In this document: piece after piece, positions 10,276 to 22,800 of the stretch
Layout: the number at the start of each line of letters is the position of its first letter
How positions within the stretch are numbered: the stretch's first letter is position 1
Source: Lepus europaeus
Lineage: Eukaryota > Chordata > Mammalia > Lagomorpha > Leporidae
DNA: 64,000 nucleotides
Direction of reading: 5' to 3'
Assembly: GCF_033115175.1 (NCBI RefSeq)
Contig: NC_084836.1
Span: forward strand, 71,099,297-71,163,296
Translations under genes and position numbers: made by a program
Notes under the pieces: generated by a model
What the model saw: the letters and a program-made list of their open reading frames with translations, nothing else
What the model was told of the DNA's origin: nothing
The model's database searches: none

Positions 10276-13200
10276 ATGGCCAGCCAGAAGCCGCCTGGCG
10301 AGGATAAAGACTCAGAACCGGCAGGTGAGTAGGGCGCGTCCTGGGTGTGCTGTCAACTTTCTGTCTTCACGGGCAACCTTAGACTCCTGGTGCTGATGTA
10401 AGGACGCGGACTGTGTGTACTCGGCGGGTAATTACAGGACTTTGTTCTTTGAGACAGAAGTTTAACCGCCATCACAGGCTCACTGATGGCTTTGGATGAT
10501 CTTGTGGGTCCGGGGGAGTGGATGTGGTTTATAACTCTGGCTGACGTGAGCCGTGTTGTCTGTCCTTTCAGCTGATGGAGCTGCAGCTTCTGAGGAGCCA
10601 GGCGCCCCTGAGCCCGAGCTTCCCAGCCCTCACGTGGGGGAGGCGTCTGTCCCCAGTCCTGGGAGTCCCAGGCTTCAAGGGCCTGGAGGGGACTGCAGGT
10701 AATTCGCGTTGGGGAGTCGAGGATAGGAAGCACCCAGGAGGGTTTGATTTGTGAGTCTGGGGCTCTGCAGGAAGAGGAGTGTTTGGGGAGCAGGGGCCTG
10801 CCGGATCATGGGTTTGGAGGGCCTGGCATGGTGCTGATGCTTGTGTGTCCACAGTGAGGGTCCAGCGCGGCGCTGTGCTCTCTGTAACTGCGGGGAGCCT
10901 AGTCTGCATGGGCAGCGCGAGCTGCGGCGCGTTGAGTTGCCGTGTGACTGGCCCCGGTGTCCAGTGGTATCCCCTGGGGGGAACCCAGGGCCCAGTGAGG
11001 ACCTGTCACAGATTGGTTTCCCTGAGGGCCTTACACCTGCCCACCTGGGAGAACCTGGAGGTGAGTGAGGGAAGTGGGGGCAGGCCATGGGGAAGGGGCT
11101 CGGCGTGGGCACCTTGTTGTTAACTCTTTCCCTTCTGTTTACCTGTTCCTACCTGTGAAGGGTTCTGCTGGGCTCACCATTGGTGTGCTGCGTGGTCAGC
11201 AGGCGTGTGGGGGCAGGAGGGCCCAGAACTATGTGGTGTGGACAAGGCCATCTTCTCAGGGATCTCACAGGTGGGGCTGGGGCAAGGGGACCGCACAGGC
11301 ACAAGGGCAGGCAGGCTGGGGTGGGCATCCTGGGGCAGGGCCGGAGGGGGCTGACTGGCACTGAGGCTTTGTCTCCACCCTGGCAGCGCTGCTCCCACTG
11401 CACCAGGCTCGGTGCCTCCATCCCTTGCCGCTCGCCCGGTTGTCTACGGCTTTACCACTTCCCCTGTGCAGCTGCCAGTGGTTCCTTCCTGTCCATGAAG
11501 ACGCTGCAGCTGCTATGCCCAGAGCACAGTGACGGGGCTGCACATCTGGGTGAGGAGCCCTGCCCTTTGGCACGGGGCAGGCGATGGGCACTCATCAGAG
11601 TGTGTGCTTATGTGCTGTCAGGAAGTGTGAACATTGTGAGCCTGGGGGTGGTGGCTCTGTCTGGCTCCCTAACTGTAATGTCTAGGGCCTGGGATAGCAG
11701 CAGGTCACTCTCTGTCTCATTCACCCCATGTCGCAGAACATCTCTTGGGTGCCCAGCACCATGCTGAGTCTTGTGAGGCACCTGCAGGTGACCTGTGCTG
11801 TGTGCCCTTCCCCTGCAGAGGAGGCGCGCTGTGCTGTCTGTGAGGGGCCGGGGGAATTGTTTGACCTGTTCTTCTGTACCAGCTGTGGGCATCACTATCA
11901 TGGGGCCTGCCTGGACACTGCTCTGACTGCCCGCAAGCGTGCTGGCTGGCAGTGCCCTGAATGCAAAGTGTGCCAAGCCTGCAGGTAAGAACGGGAGGGC
12001 AAGAGGGAAGCACAGCTTAGGGTGGAAAATGAAGGTGGGAAGGACCCTGTGGTGTGCCCCATGTCCCCGCAGGAAACCTGGGAATGACTCTAAGATGCTG
12101 GTCTGTGAGACGTGTGACAAAGGATACCATACTTTCTGCCTAAAACCACCCATGGAGGAGCTGCCTGCTCATTCTTGGAAGTGCAAGGTGAGTGACCCCT
12201 CTTCCTGCCTAATTCTGTCCCACAGACCTCTCAGAATATCCCTGTGGTAACAAGTCAAGCACAAAGGGACTTCAAGAAGTTGGCGCAGAAGTTAAGTCGC
12301 TGCTTCCGACACCCACGTACCATATCAGAGTGCCTGGTTTGAGTCCCGGCTACTCTGCTTCTGATCCAGCTTGTTGCTGGTGTGAACCCTGGGAGGCAGC
12401 AGGTGATGATGGCTCCAGTACTTGTGTCTTTGCCACTCATGTGGGAGGCCTAAATTGAGTTCTGGGCTCCTGACTTCAGCCTGGCCCAGCCTTGGCTATT
12501 GTAGCCATTTGGGAAGTAAACCAGTGGATGAAAGATCTCCATCTCTCTCTCTTTTCTCCCCATCCCCCTTGACCTTTGTCTCTTTGATTTTCAAATAAGA
12601 TAGAAATAAAAAGAAAAATGGTAAAAGTTTGTGGAAAATGGAGTTAAAAGGTAAGTTTATTTTGATGCAAAGAATCTGGAAATCCACGCATATGTAGGAT
12701 ATCACAGAGTTCACGGAAAATGAATATTATGAAAAACTATGCATAGATTTCAAAACTTTCACACCGAAGTGAACTTTTCTTAAAAATTTATTTATTTATT
12801 TGAAAGGCAGAGTGACAGAGAGAGACCTTCTGTCCACTGGTTCAATCCCCAAATGGCCGCATATGGGATGCCGGCACTGCAGATGGCGGCTTAACCTGCT
12901 GCACCACAGCGCCAGCCCCCAAAGTAAACTTTTACAACTTATTTATTTATTTACTTTTTTTAGGGATTTGCTTATTTATCTGAAAGGCAAAGTTACAGAG
13001 AAGGAGAGACAGAGATAGCAATCTTGATCCACTGGTTCACTTCCCAAATGGCCACAATGGCCAGAACTGGACCAGGCTGAAGCTAAGAGCCAGGAACTCC
13101 AGTCAGGTGTCCCATGTGGGTGGCAGGGGCCCTAGGACTTGTTCTGTCTGCTGCCACTTTCCCAGGTGCATTAGCAAGAGCTGGATCAGAAGTGTAGCAG

Positions 13201-13890
13201 TGGGGATTTGAATTGGAGCTCCTGTTATGGGATGCCAGTATCATGAGCAGTGGCTTAACTTGCTGCACCACAAAGCTGGCCCCCAAAATAAACTTGGACT
13301 TCCATGTCCCTTCAACTTTTTGAAGTCCCCTCGTATCTTGTTCCAGTCTCTGCTATCTGTCTGACCAGTGCCTGTTTGGCCTGCTCCCTTCTCCCTAGGC
13401 ATGCCGGATATGCCGGGCCTGTGGGGCAGGCTCAGCAGAGCTGAGTCCCCACTCTGAGTGGTTTGAGAACTACTCCCTCTGTCACCGCTGTCACAGAGCC
13501 CAGGGAGGTCAGCCTGTCAGTTCTGTGGCTGGGCAGCACCCCCCTGTCTGTAGCAGGTAAGGGTGCGGGCTGGCAGGAATTGGGACGGGTGGTGGGAAGG
13601 ACTGGAACTTAAGTGGCCTTTGAGGAGAGAGCAAGCACTAGGGTGGGGAGGACGGCCCGCGGCCTTCCCCCTGCTGCAGGGTACTGGTCTGCACGTTGTT
13701 AGCTGGCGAGAGCCACAGTGCCTGCTTCCCTGTACCCTCTGCAGATTTTCACCCCCAGAGCCTGGTGACACCCCCACTGACGAGCCCGATGCTCTGTACG
13801 TTGCATGCCAAGGGCAGCCAAAGGGCGGGCACGTGACCTCTATGCAACCCAAGGAACCGGGGCCCCTGCAATGTGAAGCCAAACCACTAG
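10276..13890 (+). CDS. KMT2D: KMT2D coding exons 1-9: N-terminal PHD cluster (residues 1-414)
   Basis: Exons: 10276-10324, 10572-10698, 10855-11060, 11161-11270, 11387-11549, 11819-11984, 12073-12187, 13399-13556 and 13745-13890. The exon at 10855 opens an extended PHD ([10 protein letters not shown]), continued by [13 protein letters not shown] and ending with CSHCTRLG and YHFPCA. The exon at 11819 encodes a PHD ([24 protein letters not shown]), and 12073 encodes another ([15 protein letters not shown]). These modules are known to contribute to chromatin and partner binding. The loop after PGGNPGP is about six residues shorter than the human sequence I recall. The ATG exon probably begins near 10239, giving about 37 nt of leader before the start codon. 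Confidence 0.97.
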
Positions 13891-16800
13891 GTGAGTAGGA
13901 TTTGAGGGTCCTTTTTCTCTGTGGTGAGAGATGGCCTGTGCTTTGGTGCACACCTGAGCTAGGTAGGAGTACAGTGTCTTGTGTCTACAGGGAGAGCAGG
14001 GGCCCAACTTGAGCCCCGGTTGGAGACCCCCCTGAATGAGGAGATGCCACTGCTGCCCCTCCCTGAGGAGTCACCCCTGTCCCCGCCGCCTGAGGAGTCA
14101 CCCACATCCCCGCCGCCTGAGGCATCGCGCTTGTCCCCGCCACCGGAGGAGTCTCCTCTGTCTCCTCCGCCTGAGTCGTCACCCTTTTCTCCACGGGAGA
14201 TGCCCCTGTCCCCGCCCCCTGATGCATCGCCCCTGTCCCCGCCGTTGGAGGAGTCCCCACTGTCCCCACCACCTGAGGAATTGCCCACTTCCCCGCCGCC
14301 TGAAGCATCGCGCCTGTCTCCACCGCCCGAGGAGTCGCCCATGTCGCCCCCACCCGAGGAGTCTCCCATGTCACCACCACCGGAGGCATCGCGCCTGTTC
14401 CCGCCTTTTGAAGAGTCTCCCCTGTCCCCTCCCCCTGAGGAGTCTCCCCTCTCCCCACCACCTGAGGCCTCACGCCTGTCCCCACCACCTGAGGACTCAC
14501 CCATGTCCCCACCACCTGAAGACTCACCCATGTCTCCCCCTCCTGAGGTGTCGCGCCTGTGCCCACCGCCTGAGGAGTCCCCCCTGTCCCCACCGCCTGA
14601 GGAGACTCCCACATCGCCTCCCCCTGAGGCCTCACGCCTGTCCCCACCACCGGAGGACTCACTTATGTCCCTGCCCTTGGAAGAGTCACCTCTGTCACCG
14701 TTGCCTGAGGCGCTGCCACACTGCCCCCGGCCTGAGGAACCACGACTCTGCCCGCAGTCTGGGGAGGCTCGCCTGTCTGCTCAGCCTGAGGAGCTGTGCC
14801 TGTCCCTTGCACTTGAGGAACCCCGTCTGTCCTCACAGCCTGAGGAGCTGCACCTGTCCCCTGTGCCTGAGAAGCCACACCTGTCCCCCCAGTCTGAGGA
14901 ACCTCAGTTGTCCCCCCGGCCTGAAGAACCACGCCTGTCCCCCCAGTCTGAGGAACCTCATCTGTCCCCCCGACCTGAAGAACCACGCCTATCCCCCCAG
15001 TCTGAGGAACCTCAACTATCCCCCCGGCCTGAGGAACCGCCCCCGTCTCCTGGGCCTGAGGAGCCACACCTGTCCCCTCAGCCTGAGGAACCTCAACTGT
15101 CCCCTCAATCTGAGGAGCCACACCCGTCCCCTCGGCCTGGGGAGCCACACCCGTCCCCTCAGCCTGAAGAACCTGCCCTGTCCCCCCGGCCTGAGGAACC
15201 GCACCTGTCCCCCTGGCCTGAGGAACCACGCCTGTCGCCCCGACCTGAGGAGCCACACCTGTCCCCCAAGTCTGAGGAACCTCATCTGTCTCCTCGGCCT
15301 GAGGAACCCGCCCTGTCCCCCCGGCCTGAGGAATTGCACCTGTCCCCTCGGCCTGAGGAACCACACCTGTTGCCCGGGCCTGAGGAGCCACCCCTGTCAC
15401 CCCAGCCTGAGGAGCCACCCCTGCCCTCTCGGCCTGAGGAGCCGCACCTGTCCCCCCAGCCTGAGGAGCCAGGCCAATGCCCAGTCCCTGAGGCGCTGTC
15501 CTTATTCTCCCAACCTGGGGAGCCACCTTTATCTCCCTTGCTTGAAGAGCCAGCTCTGTCTGAGCCTGGGGAACCACCTCTGTCCCCTCTGCCTCAAGAG
15601 CTGCCTTTGTCTCCATCTGGGGAGCCATCTTTGTCACCTCAGCTGATGCCACCAGGTAAGGTAGTAGTCCCTGAACCTGGGATGTTGGTATCCCCTTTCT
15701 CTGGGAACATCTGAACCCCTCATGGTGCATCTAATCTAAGAGCCTCTCTTTTTCTCTTTTCCTCCAGATCCTCTTCCTCCTCCACTCTCCCCCATTATCA
15801 CAGCTGTGGCCCCACCAGCCCTGTCTCCTTTGGGGGAGTTAGGGTACCCCTTTGGTGCCAAAGGGGACAGTGACCCTGAGTCACCATTGGCTGCCCCCAT
15901 CCTGGAGACCCCCATCAGTCCTCCACCTGAAGCTCACTGCACTGACCCTGAGCCTGTGCCCCCCATGATCCTCCCCCCCTCCCCTGGTTCCCCACTGGGC
16001 CCGGCGTCTCCCATCCTGATGGAGCCCCTTCCCCCTCCATGTTCTCCCCTCCTGCAGCGTTCCCTGCCTGCCCCAAGTCCTCCTCCCTCCCAGTGCTCTC
16101 CTCCTGCTCTGCCGCTGTCTGTGCCCTCCCCATTGAGTCCGGTCGGGAAGGCAGAGGAGCTCTCAGATGAGCCTGAGCCGCATGAGATGGAGACTGAGAA
16201 GGCCCCAGACCCTGAGTGCCCAGCCTTGGAACCCAGTGTCACCAGTCCTCTCCTCTCCCCAATGGGGGACCTGTCCTGCCCTGCCCCCAGCCCTGCGCCA
16301 GCCCTGGAGGACTTCCCTGGCCTTGGGGAGGACGCGGCCCCTCTGGATGGGATGGATGCTGCTCGTGCACAGCCAGAGGCTGGAGAGGCCCCTGGCAGTG
16401 AACTGAAGGGCTCCCCTGTGCTCTTGGATCCTGAGGAGCTGGCCCCTGTGACCCCTATGGAGGTCTATGGCCCAGAATGCAAGCAGATGGGGCAGGGCTC
16501 GCCCTGTGATGAGCAGGAGGAGCTGCGTGCAGCGGTGGCCCCCACACCACCCACTCTCATCAAATCTGACATCGTTAACGAGATCTCCAACCTGAGCCAG
16601 GGTGATGCCAGTGCCAGTTTTCCTGGTTCAGAGCCCCTGCTGGGCTCTCCTGACCCTGAAGGTGGGGGCTCCCTGTCCATGGAGCTCGGGGTATCTACAG
16701 ATGTCAGTCCAGCCCGCGACGAGGGCTCCCTGCGGCTCTGTACTGACTCACTGCCAGAGACTGATGACTCGTTATTGTGTGAGGCCGGGACGGCCGTCAG

Positions 16801-19800
16801 CGGAGGCAAAGCTGAGGGAGACAAGGGGAGGCGCCGGAGCTCTCCAGCCCGCTCCCGCATCAAGCAGGTGAGGAGATGTCTCCTCGCGGGTTGAGGTCAA
16901 TGTGTTGGCACTGTTGGAGGTCCAGTCTTGTGCTAGCGATAACCTTCCTGCTCGGCTTACTGAATCCTGGACTTTGGTGATTTTGTAGTCCGATGTTTGA
17001 CTTCACTAGGGAGAATACCGACTGATACATGGAGGGGGCGATGCAGATCACCTGCCCTGGTTCATGGTCACTCAGTAGTAGAATTGGTACTCTCACGTTG
17101 GCCACTCCTGCCTTGAGGGAGAATGGACTGGGTTTGCACCCAAGCCACCTGCTTGTTGGTGTCTGGGAGCTTGGCTCTTGCCCTTGCCCTGAGTGGACCT
17201 CCTTGCAGTATTACCTGTCTGGCTCTGGTCTTCTGTCCTAGCTTGGAGACCCAGCATGCCGACCCTTAACCTGCCCCTGTGATTGTCCTTTGCTCAGGGT
17301 CGCAGCAGCAGTTTCCCAGGAAGACGCCGGCCCCGTGGGGGAGCACACGGAGGGCGAGGCAGAGGACGGGCCCGGCTGAAATCCACTACTTCTTCCGTTG
17401 AGACTCTGGTAGTAAGGAGAGACCCGCCATTCCCCCACCCCCACCCCAGCACGCTTCGGATGCCTCTTTCAGTCCAGCCTGTCGCCTCGCCTAGCCTGAG
17501 TCTGTGCTCCTGTCCATTCAGCCTCTAGGCATCTGGTCTGGAATCTCTGCCATTGGGCTGAGGTCCGGCTTGGGGGCTGGGGTGCTCTTGTGCCTCTTAG
17601 TCTTGCCTTCTGGCCTTCCTCTTAGACAGGGCTTCCCCCTCCCCCAGAACCATGCAGGAAGGCGGTTTAGTTGGGCAGATTCACCTGCCTCACTTCCCAT
17701 GACTCTCTGACCTTAAGGTTGCTGACATGGACGGTTCACCCAGCAAGGAGGAGGAGGAGGACGATGACGACACCATGCAGAATACCGTGGTTCTCTTCTC
17801 CAACACCGACAAGTTTGTTCTGATGCAGGTACTGTGCTGGCCTGGGGCAGTCCCGTCCTCGGTGGGGAGATCTGGTGTAGCGAATGTTGTGAGTTTTGGT
17901 GGGAGAGACAGTGAGGAAAGCTAGGACTTCCTTGTGGGGATGCTACCTGTCAGGAACCCAGTTACTTGAACCAGCACCGCTGCCTCCCAGGGTCCGAATT
18001 AGCAGGACATTAGAGTCAGGAGCTGGAGGCGGATGTGGAACTCAGGTACTCTGTGCGTGTAGGCGTCCAAAAGGTGTCTTAACTCCTAGGCCAGATGGCC
18101 ACCCTGTGAGTAATCCTGAAGCTGATAGGATGGTGTCATGTATGTGAGTCTACCTCATCTTACCTTTCTTTAAGTTCTTAGGACCTTTACCCACGTCAGG
18201 CTTTATAAATTCAAAAGTTACCTGACGAGGTGAGCGAGGCATCCTGGGAGGGAGCCATGTCTGTGGGTTGGTTGGGTAGGAGGCACAGAGCCCTGTGGTG
18301 GCTGCCAGTGTCCTAGGGCTGTGGGATGGACTGCCGATGTCCCCACTCCCTGGGCTCAGGTTAGTCAGTCCGCTGGGCCTGCACGAGAGGAGACCCAGCT
18401 GGACATGTGTTTCTGCTTGTTTCCCCAGGACATGTGTGTGGTGTGCGGCAGCTTCGGCCGAGGAGCAGAGGGCCACCTCTTGGCCTGCTCGCAGTGTTCT
18501 CAATGCTATCACCCTTACTGTGTCAACAGCAAGGTGAGTGTGAGTTCAGTGCCCAGGAGCACTGGCTGTGGCATAGGGCCAGTGGGTTCTCACCTCAGTC
18601 CCTTAGCCTGGCCACACTGCTGCTTAAAGCAGCCACTGGTCATAGAAGTCATTCGTGATTATCAAGCATGTCTTGGGGAGAAGTACTTTGGAACTCACGG
18701 CAGTTTCTCTGTGGTAGACGATGACTCGCTGGGGTAATTCAATACATCATATAAACTATGATAACTTTTTAAATTTTTTTTTTTTGAGAATCAGAGTTCC
18801 CACCCACTGGTTCACACCTCAGATGCCTGCAGGAGCTGGGGCTGAGATGGGAGATCGGTAGCCACTCAGGGTCTCCTGTATGGGTTGCAGAGACCCAGCG
18901 ACTTGAGCCTACCCCTGCTGCCTCCCATGGCCCATGTTCACAGGAAGCTGGAATGGGGCAGAGCCATAGGACTCAAACCTAGGCATTCTGTTACAGCTAC
19001 AGGTGTTCCAGATGGTGGCTTAGCCATTTAGGCCAAAAGCTGGCCCCTAAACTATGACAGCTTTACTAGTAGGAAACACGCAATCACCGAGAGATACATA
19101 AAATCATAAGTACACGTTTTTTGACCTAATCATGATCTGTTGTTTTGGGGTTTTGTCTACTGCTAACATTCAGTACCTTGCAGCACTGGCAGGTTCTAAC
19201 TGTCAGGGCAGCATGGGCCTACCCAGTCTTGGGAGGCTTGGCTCCTGACAAGTTGCCATTCCACTCTTAGGATGAGGCAGAGGGTGGATGGGGAAGCGTC
19301 CCCGGGCTTCAGAGATCCCTGGAGCCTGAGTTCAGAGCCACTGGTTTGGGAGCAGGAGCACCCCTGTGCTCCAGTGGAAGTCTGGCCTGGCTGCCGAGGT
19401 CGCCCCAGCCCCATTCCGTGCACAGTCCCATCCTGCTCTGCACTCAGAGCCTGAGGCATTCTCGCCTTCTCCATCAGATCACCAAGGTGATGCTTGTGAA
19501 GGGCTGGCGTTGTGTGGAGTGCATCGTGTGTGAGGTGTGCGGCCAGGCCTCTGACCCCTCCCGCCTGCTGCTCTGCGACGACTGCGACATTAGCTACCAC
19601 ACATACTGCTTGGACCCCCCACTGCTCACTGTGCCCAAGGGTGGCTGGAAGTGCAAGTGGTAAGGAGGCCTGGGGTCTTCAGGGGACGTGGGGCCTGAGG
19701 TGCTAGAACACCAAGGACGTGGTGGAGGCCATGTTCCTAGTGGGTGCCTCTGGGTGCCTTGAGCAGGGAAGGTGTTAAGGATCTTTGTGCTCCTCCCAGG

Positions 19801-22800
19801 TGTGTGTCTTGTATGCAGTGTGGGGCTGCCTCCCCTGGCTTCCACTGTGAGTGGCAGAACAGTTACACACACTGCGGGCCCTGTGCCAGTCTGGTGACCT
19901 GCCCTATCTGCCACGCTCCATATGTGGAAGAGGACCTGCTGATTCAGTGCCGCCACTGTGAACGGTGAGGCGGTCCCTTTCCCCTCGAGCTGGCTCCCGC
20001 TTCCCTGCGCCAGCCTCGCATGGTGGGGGCTCACCTCCTGTCTCTGCTCTCCTAGGTGGATGCATGCTGGCTGTGAGAGCCTCTTCACGGAGGACGATGT
20101 GGAGCAGGCGGCCGATGAAGGCTTTGACTGTGTCTCCTGCCAGCCCTATGTGGTGAAGCCTGTGGGTGAGTACCAGGTGTGGGGGAGTTAGGGCAGGGGC
20201 CTGCTCTGGGGCAGGGCCTCAATCAGCACTGCTGTGTCCTCTCCGCAGCACCTGTTGCGCCTCCAGAGTTGGTGCCTGTGAAAGTTAAGGAGCCAGGTGA
20301 GTCAGGCTCTGATGGCCATAGACACCATCTAGTTCCAATGCCCAACTTCATCTCCTCATTTTAAGAGGAAGAAACGCAGGTCCAGGGAGGGGAGAACTCG
20401 GCCCACAGCTCCCTAGAAGCTCACGGTGGAGCTTGGACCGAAGCAAGCCTCTGTTTTCTTGGGTGGTGGTCCTTTCAGCAGGCATCATGGGTTCTCTCCT
20501 CAGTGAAGGGGGCTGAGCAGTCTTCCTGCGTCATGAGGCAGGCGCTGCTTCCTGACGTGTGGGGAGCCCAGGCCCAAATCATGAGCAAAGCTAGGCTTTT
20601 GTAGAAGCAGTCTCTTCTCCAAGTCCCTGGGGTCACTGACCACTCAAGCCTCAACTGGTACCCCCTTGCTGTCCCAGCTTCTGCCTCAGGCGGGACATAG
20701 GTTGCAGATTAGAGTTGTGGGTTCTAAGGGCCACCACCCAGGGGTCACGCGCTTTGCTCCTCTTGCAGAGCCCCAGTACTTCCGCTTTGAAGGTGTGTGG
20801 CTGACGGAAACAGGCATGGCGGTGCTGCGTAACCTGACCATGTCGCCCCTGCACAAGCGGCGCCAGCGGCGCGGACGGCTTGGCCTCCCAGGCGAGGCAG
20901 GGCTGGAGGGCTCCGAGCCATCAGATGCCCTCGGCCCTGATGACAAGAAGGATGGGGACCTGGACACCGAAGAGCTTCTCAAGGGTGAAGGTTGGGCTGG
21001 GGACTCGGGGTGGGGGGCTGCAGAGTGGTGGGAGTGCACTGTGGGGGTTGGGACCCTGGGTAGGGGCTGCATTGTCTTTCCCAGTCGCCCTCCAGCCCCG
21101 TTGGTCTTGTCCAGCCAGCACTCTGGCAAGGGGCTTGGCACTGTCCTGTGGTAGGAGGGTGTGGTGGGCCCGTGCCGCTGATCTGCCTGTCTGTCCTGTC
21201 ACCATCCATAGGTGGCGTGGAGCACATGGAATGTGAAATTAAATTGGAGGGCCCCGCCAGTCCTGACGTGGAACCTGGCAAAGAGGAGACCGAGGAAAGC
21301 AAAAAACGCAAGCGCAAACCCTATCGGCCTGGTGAGGTCCTGGGCTGGGCAGGCGGAGCAGCGAGCGGTAGCCCACCGGGACCCCAGTGCTGCTCATTCC
21401 TCAGCTCTGTCTCTTCTCAGGCATTGGTGGTTTCATGGTGCGACAGCGGAAATCCCACACACGTGTGAAAAAGGGACCTGCTGCACAGGCGGAGGTGTTG
21501 AGTGGGGATGGGCAGCCCGACGAGGGTGAGACGGGTGAGGGCACCAGTGGGACCTGGGAGAGGGTGGGGATCACTGTACTTAATGGGAGCACAGCCAGGT
21601 GGCCTGGGGGGAGCTCACTGAAAGAGCCAGGAGGGTGTGGTAGGCCCAGCTCGTGCCAAGGAGGGGACCAGGCGGAACGTGCCACCTGGCTGGGTTGGGT
21701 GCAGTGTCCCTGATGGGTCCAGAGAGGCTGACCCTGCTTGTAATGTCCACAGTGATGCCTGTAGATCTGCCTGCAGAGGGCTCCGGGGAACAGGGCTTAG
21801 CAGATGGAGATGAGAAGAAGAAGCAGCAGCGGCGAGGGCGCAAGAAGAGCAAACTAGAAGACATGTTCCCTGTGTACCTTCAGGTGGGCCTCAGTCTGCC
21901 AGGGTGAGGGAGGCGGCTGTGCCACGCAGGGCAGGAAGCAGCCCCTTTCTCCCTGACTTCCCCCCACAGGAGGCCTTCTTTGGGAAGGAGCTGCTGGACC
22001 TGAGCCGAAAGGCCCTTTTTGCAGTTGGGGTGGGCCGTCCAAGCTTTGGACTAGGAACACCCAAAGCCAAGGGGGACGGAGGTTCAGATAGGAAGGAGCC
22101 TCCCACCTCACAGAAAGGTTTGTCGTGTGGGAGTGCGATGGGCTCCCTCTTGCTGGCAAGCGTATCTGGTGGCAGATGGGCTGGTGCCTGGGCTCCAGGA
22201 GTGCAGGGTGGCCTTGTGGAGCTGGGGACCCGCTCTGGTGCCAGGTGCAGACGGTCTCTGATTGGAGTGGTCACTGTTGCTCCTAGGAGATGATGGCCCA
22301 GATGTTGCAGACGAGGAGTCCCATGGCCCCGAGGGCAAGGCTGACACACCAGGTGAGGGCTGCTGTGGGACCTGTCTTGGCCTTTACCTCTGTCAGTCTT
22401 AAATTGGAGACTGGGACCCGGCCAGTGGCCAGCATGGTGCCTGCATGCTGGCTTTAGCTGATGGGTTTCTCCTGGCAATTGCAGGACCTGAGGATGGGGG
22501 TATAAAGGCATCTCCAGTGCCCAGTGACCCCGAGAAGCCAAGTACTCCAGGTGAAGGGATGCTTAGCTCTGACTTAGATAGGATCCCCACGGAAGGTGAG
22601 ACTGCGACCCATACCTCTTCGTGTGTAAGGGTCTGCCATGGGAGAGGAAGGTCCCAGGGGGACTGCACGATGTGTGCGGCTGCGTTGCTGGGAAATCCTG
22701 GCCACGCTTGGCCGTGACTGTGGGTGGACCTGGGGTACCCGCTGAACTTGCCCGTCCTTAGTGTGCTTCATCCTTCTCCCCCAGAACTCCCCAAAATGGA

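Larger units (their letters stand above)
12261..13335. mobile_element. Mariner-like element split by three CSINEs
   Basis: The left end (gggacttcaagaagt, 12266-12280) and right end (aactttttgaagtcccctc, 13314-13332, followed by gTA) are inverted repeats of each other. Between them are internal pieces at 12613-12778, 12922-12937 and 13285-13313. These resemble a non-autonomous mariner element of the Hsmar2 type, with TA at the right edge. CSINEs at 12280-12612, 12779-12921 and 12938-13284 interrupt it. The family name is from memory; the inverted ends and nesting are directly visible. It lies in the intron after coding exon 7. Confidence 0.65.

Noticed and set aside
13959-15730. Long open frames on both strands and in another + frame across KMT2D exon 10 (up to 536 codons)
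   Set aside because: They arise because a 27-bp repeat without stops in several frames is read out of phase. Composition is low-complexity (Arg/His/Leu/Cys- or Gly/Ser/Asp-rich) and there is no independent gene signal.
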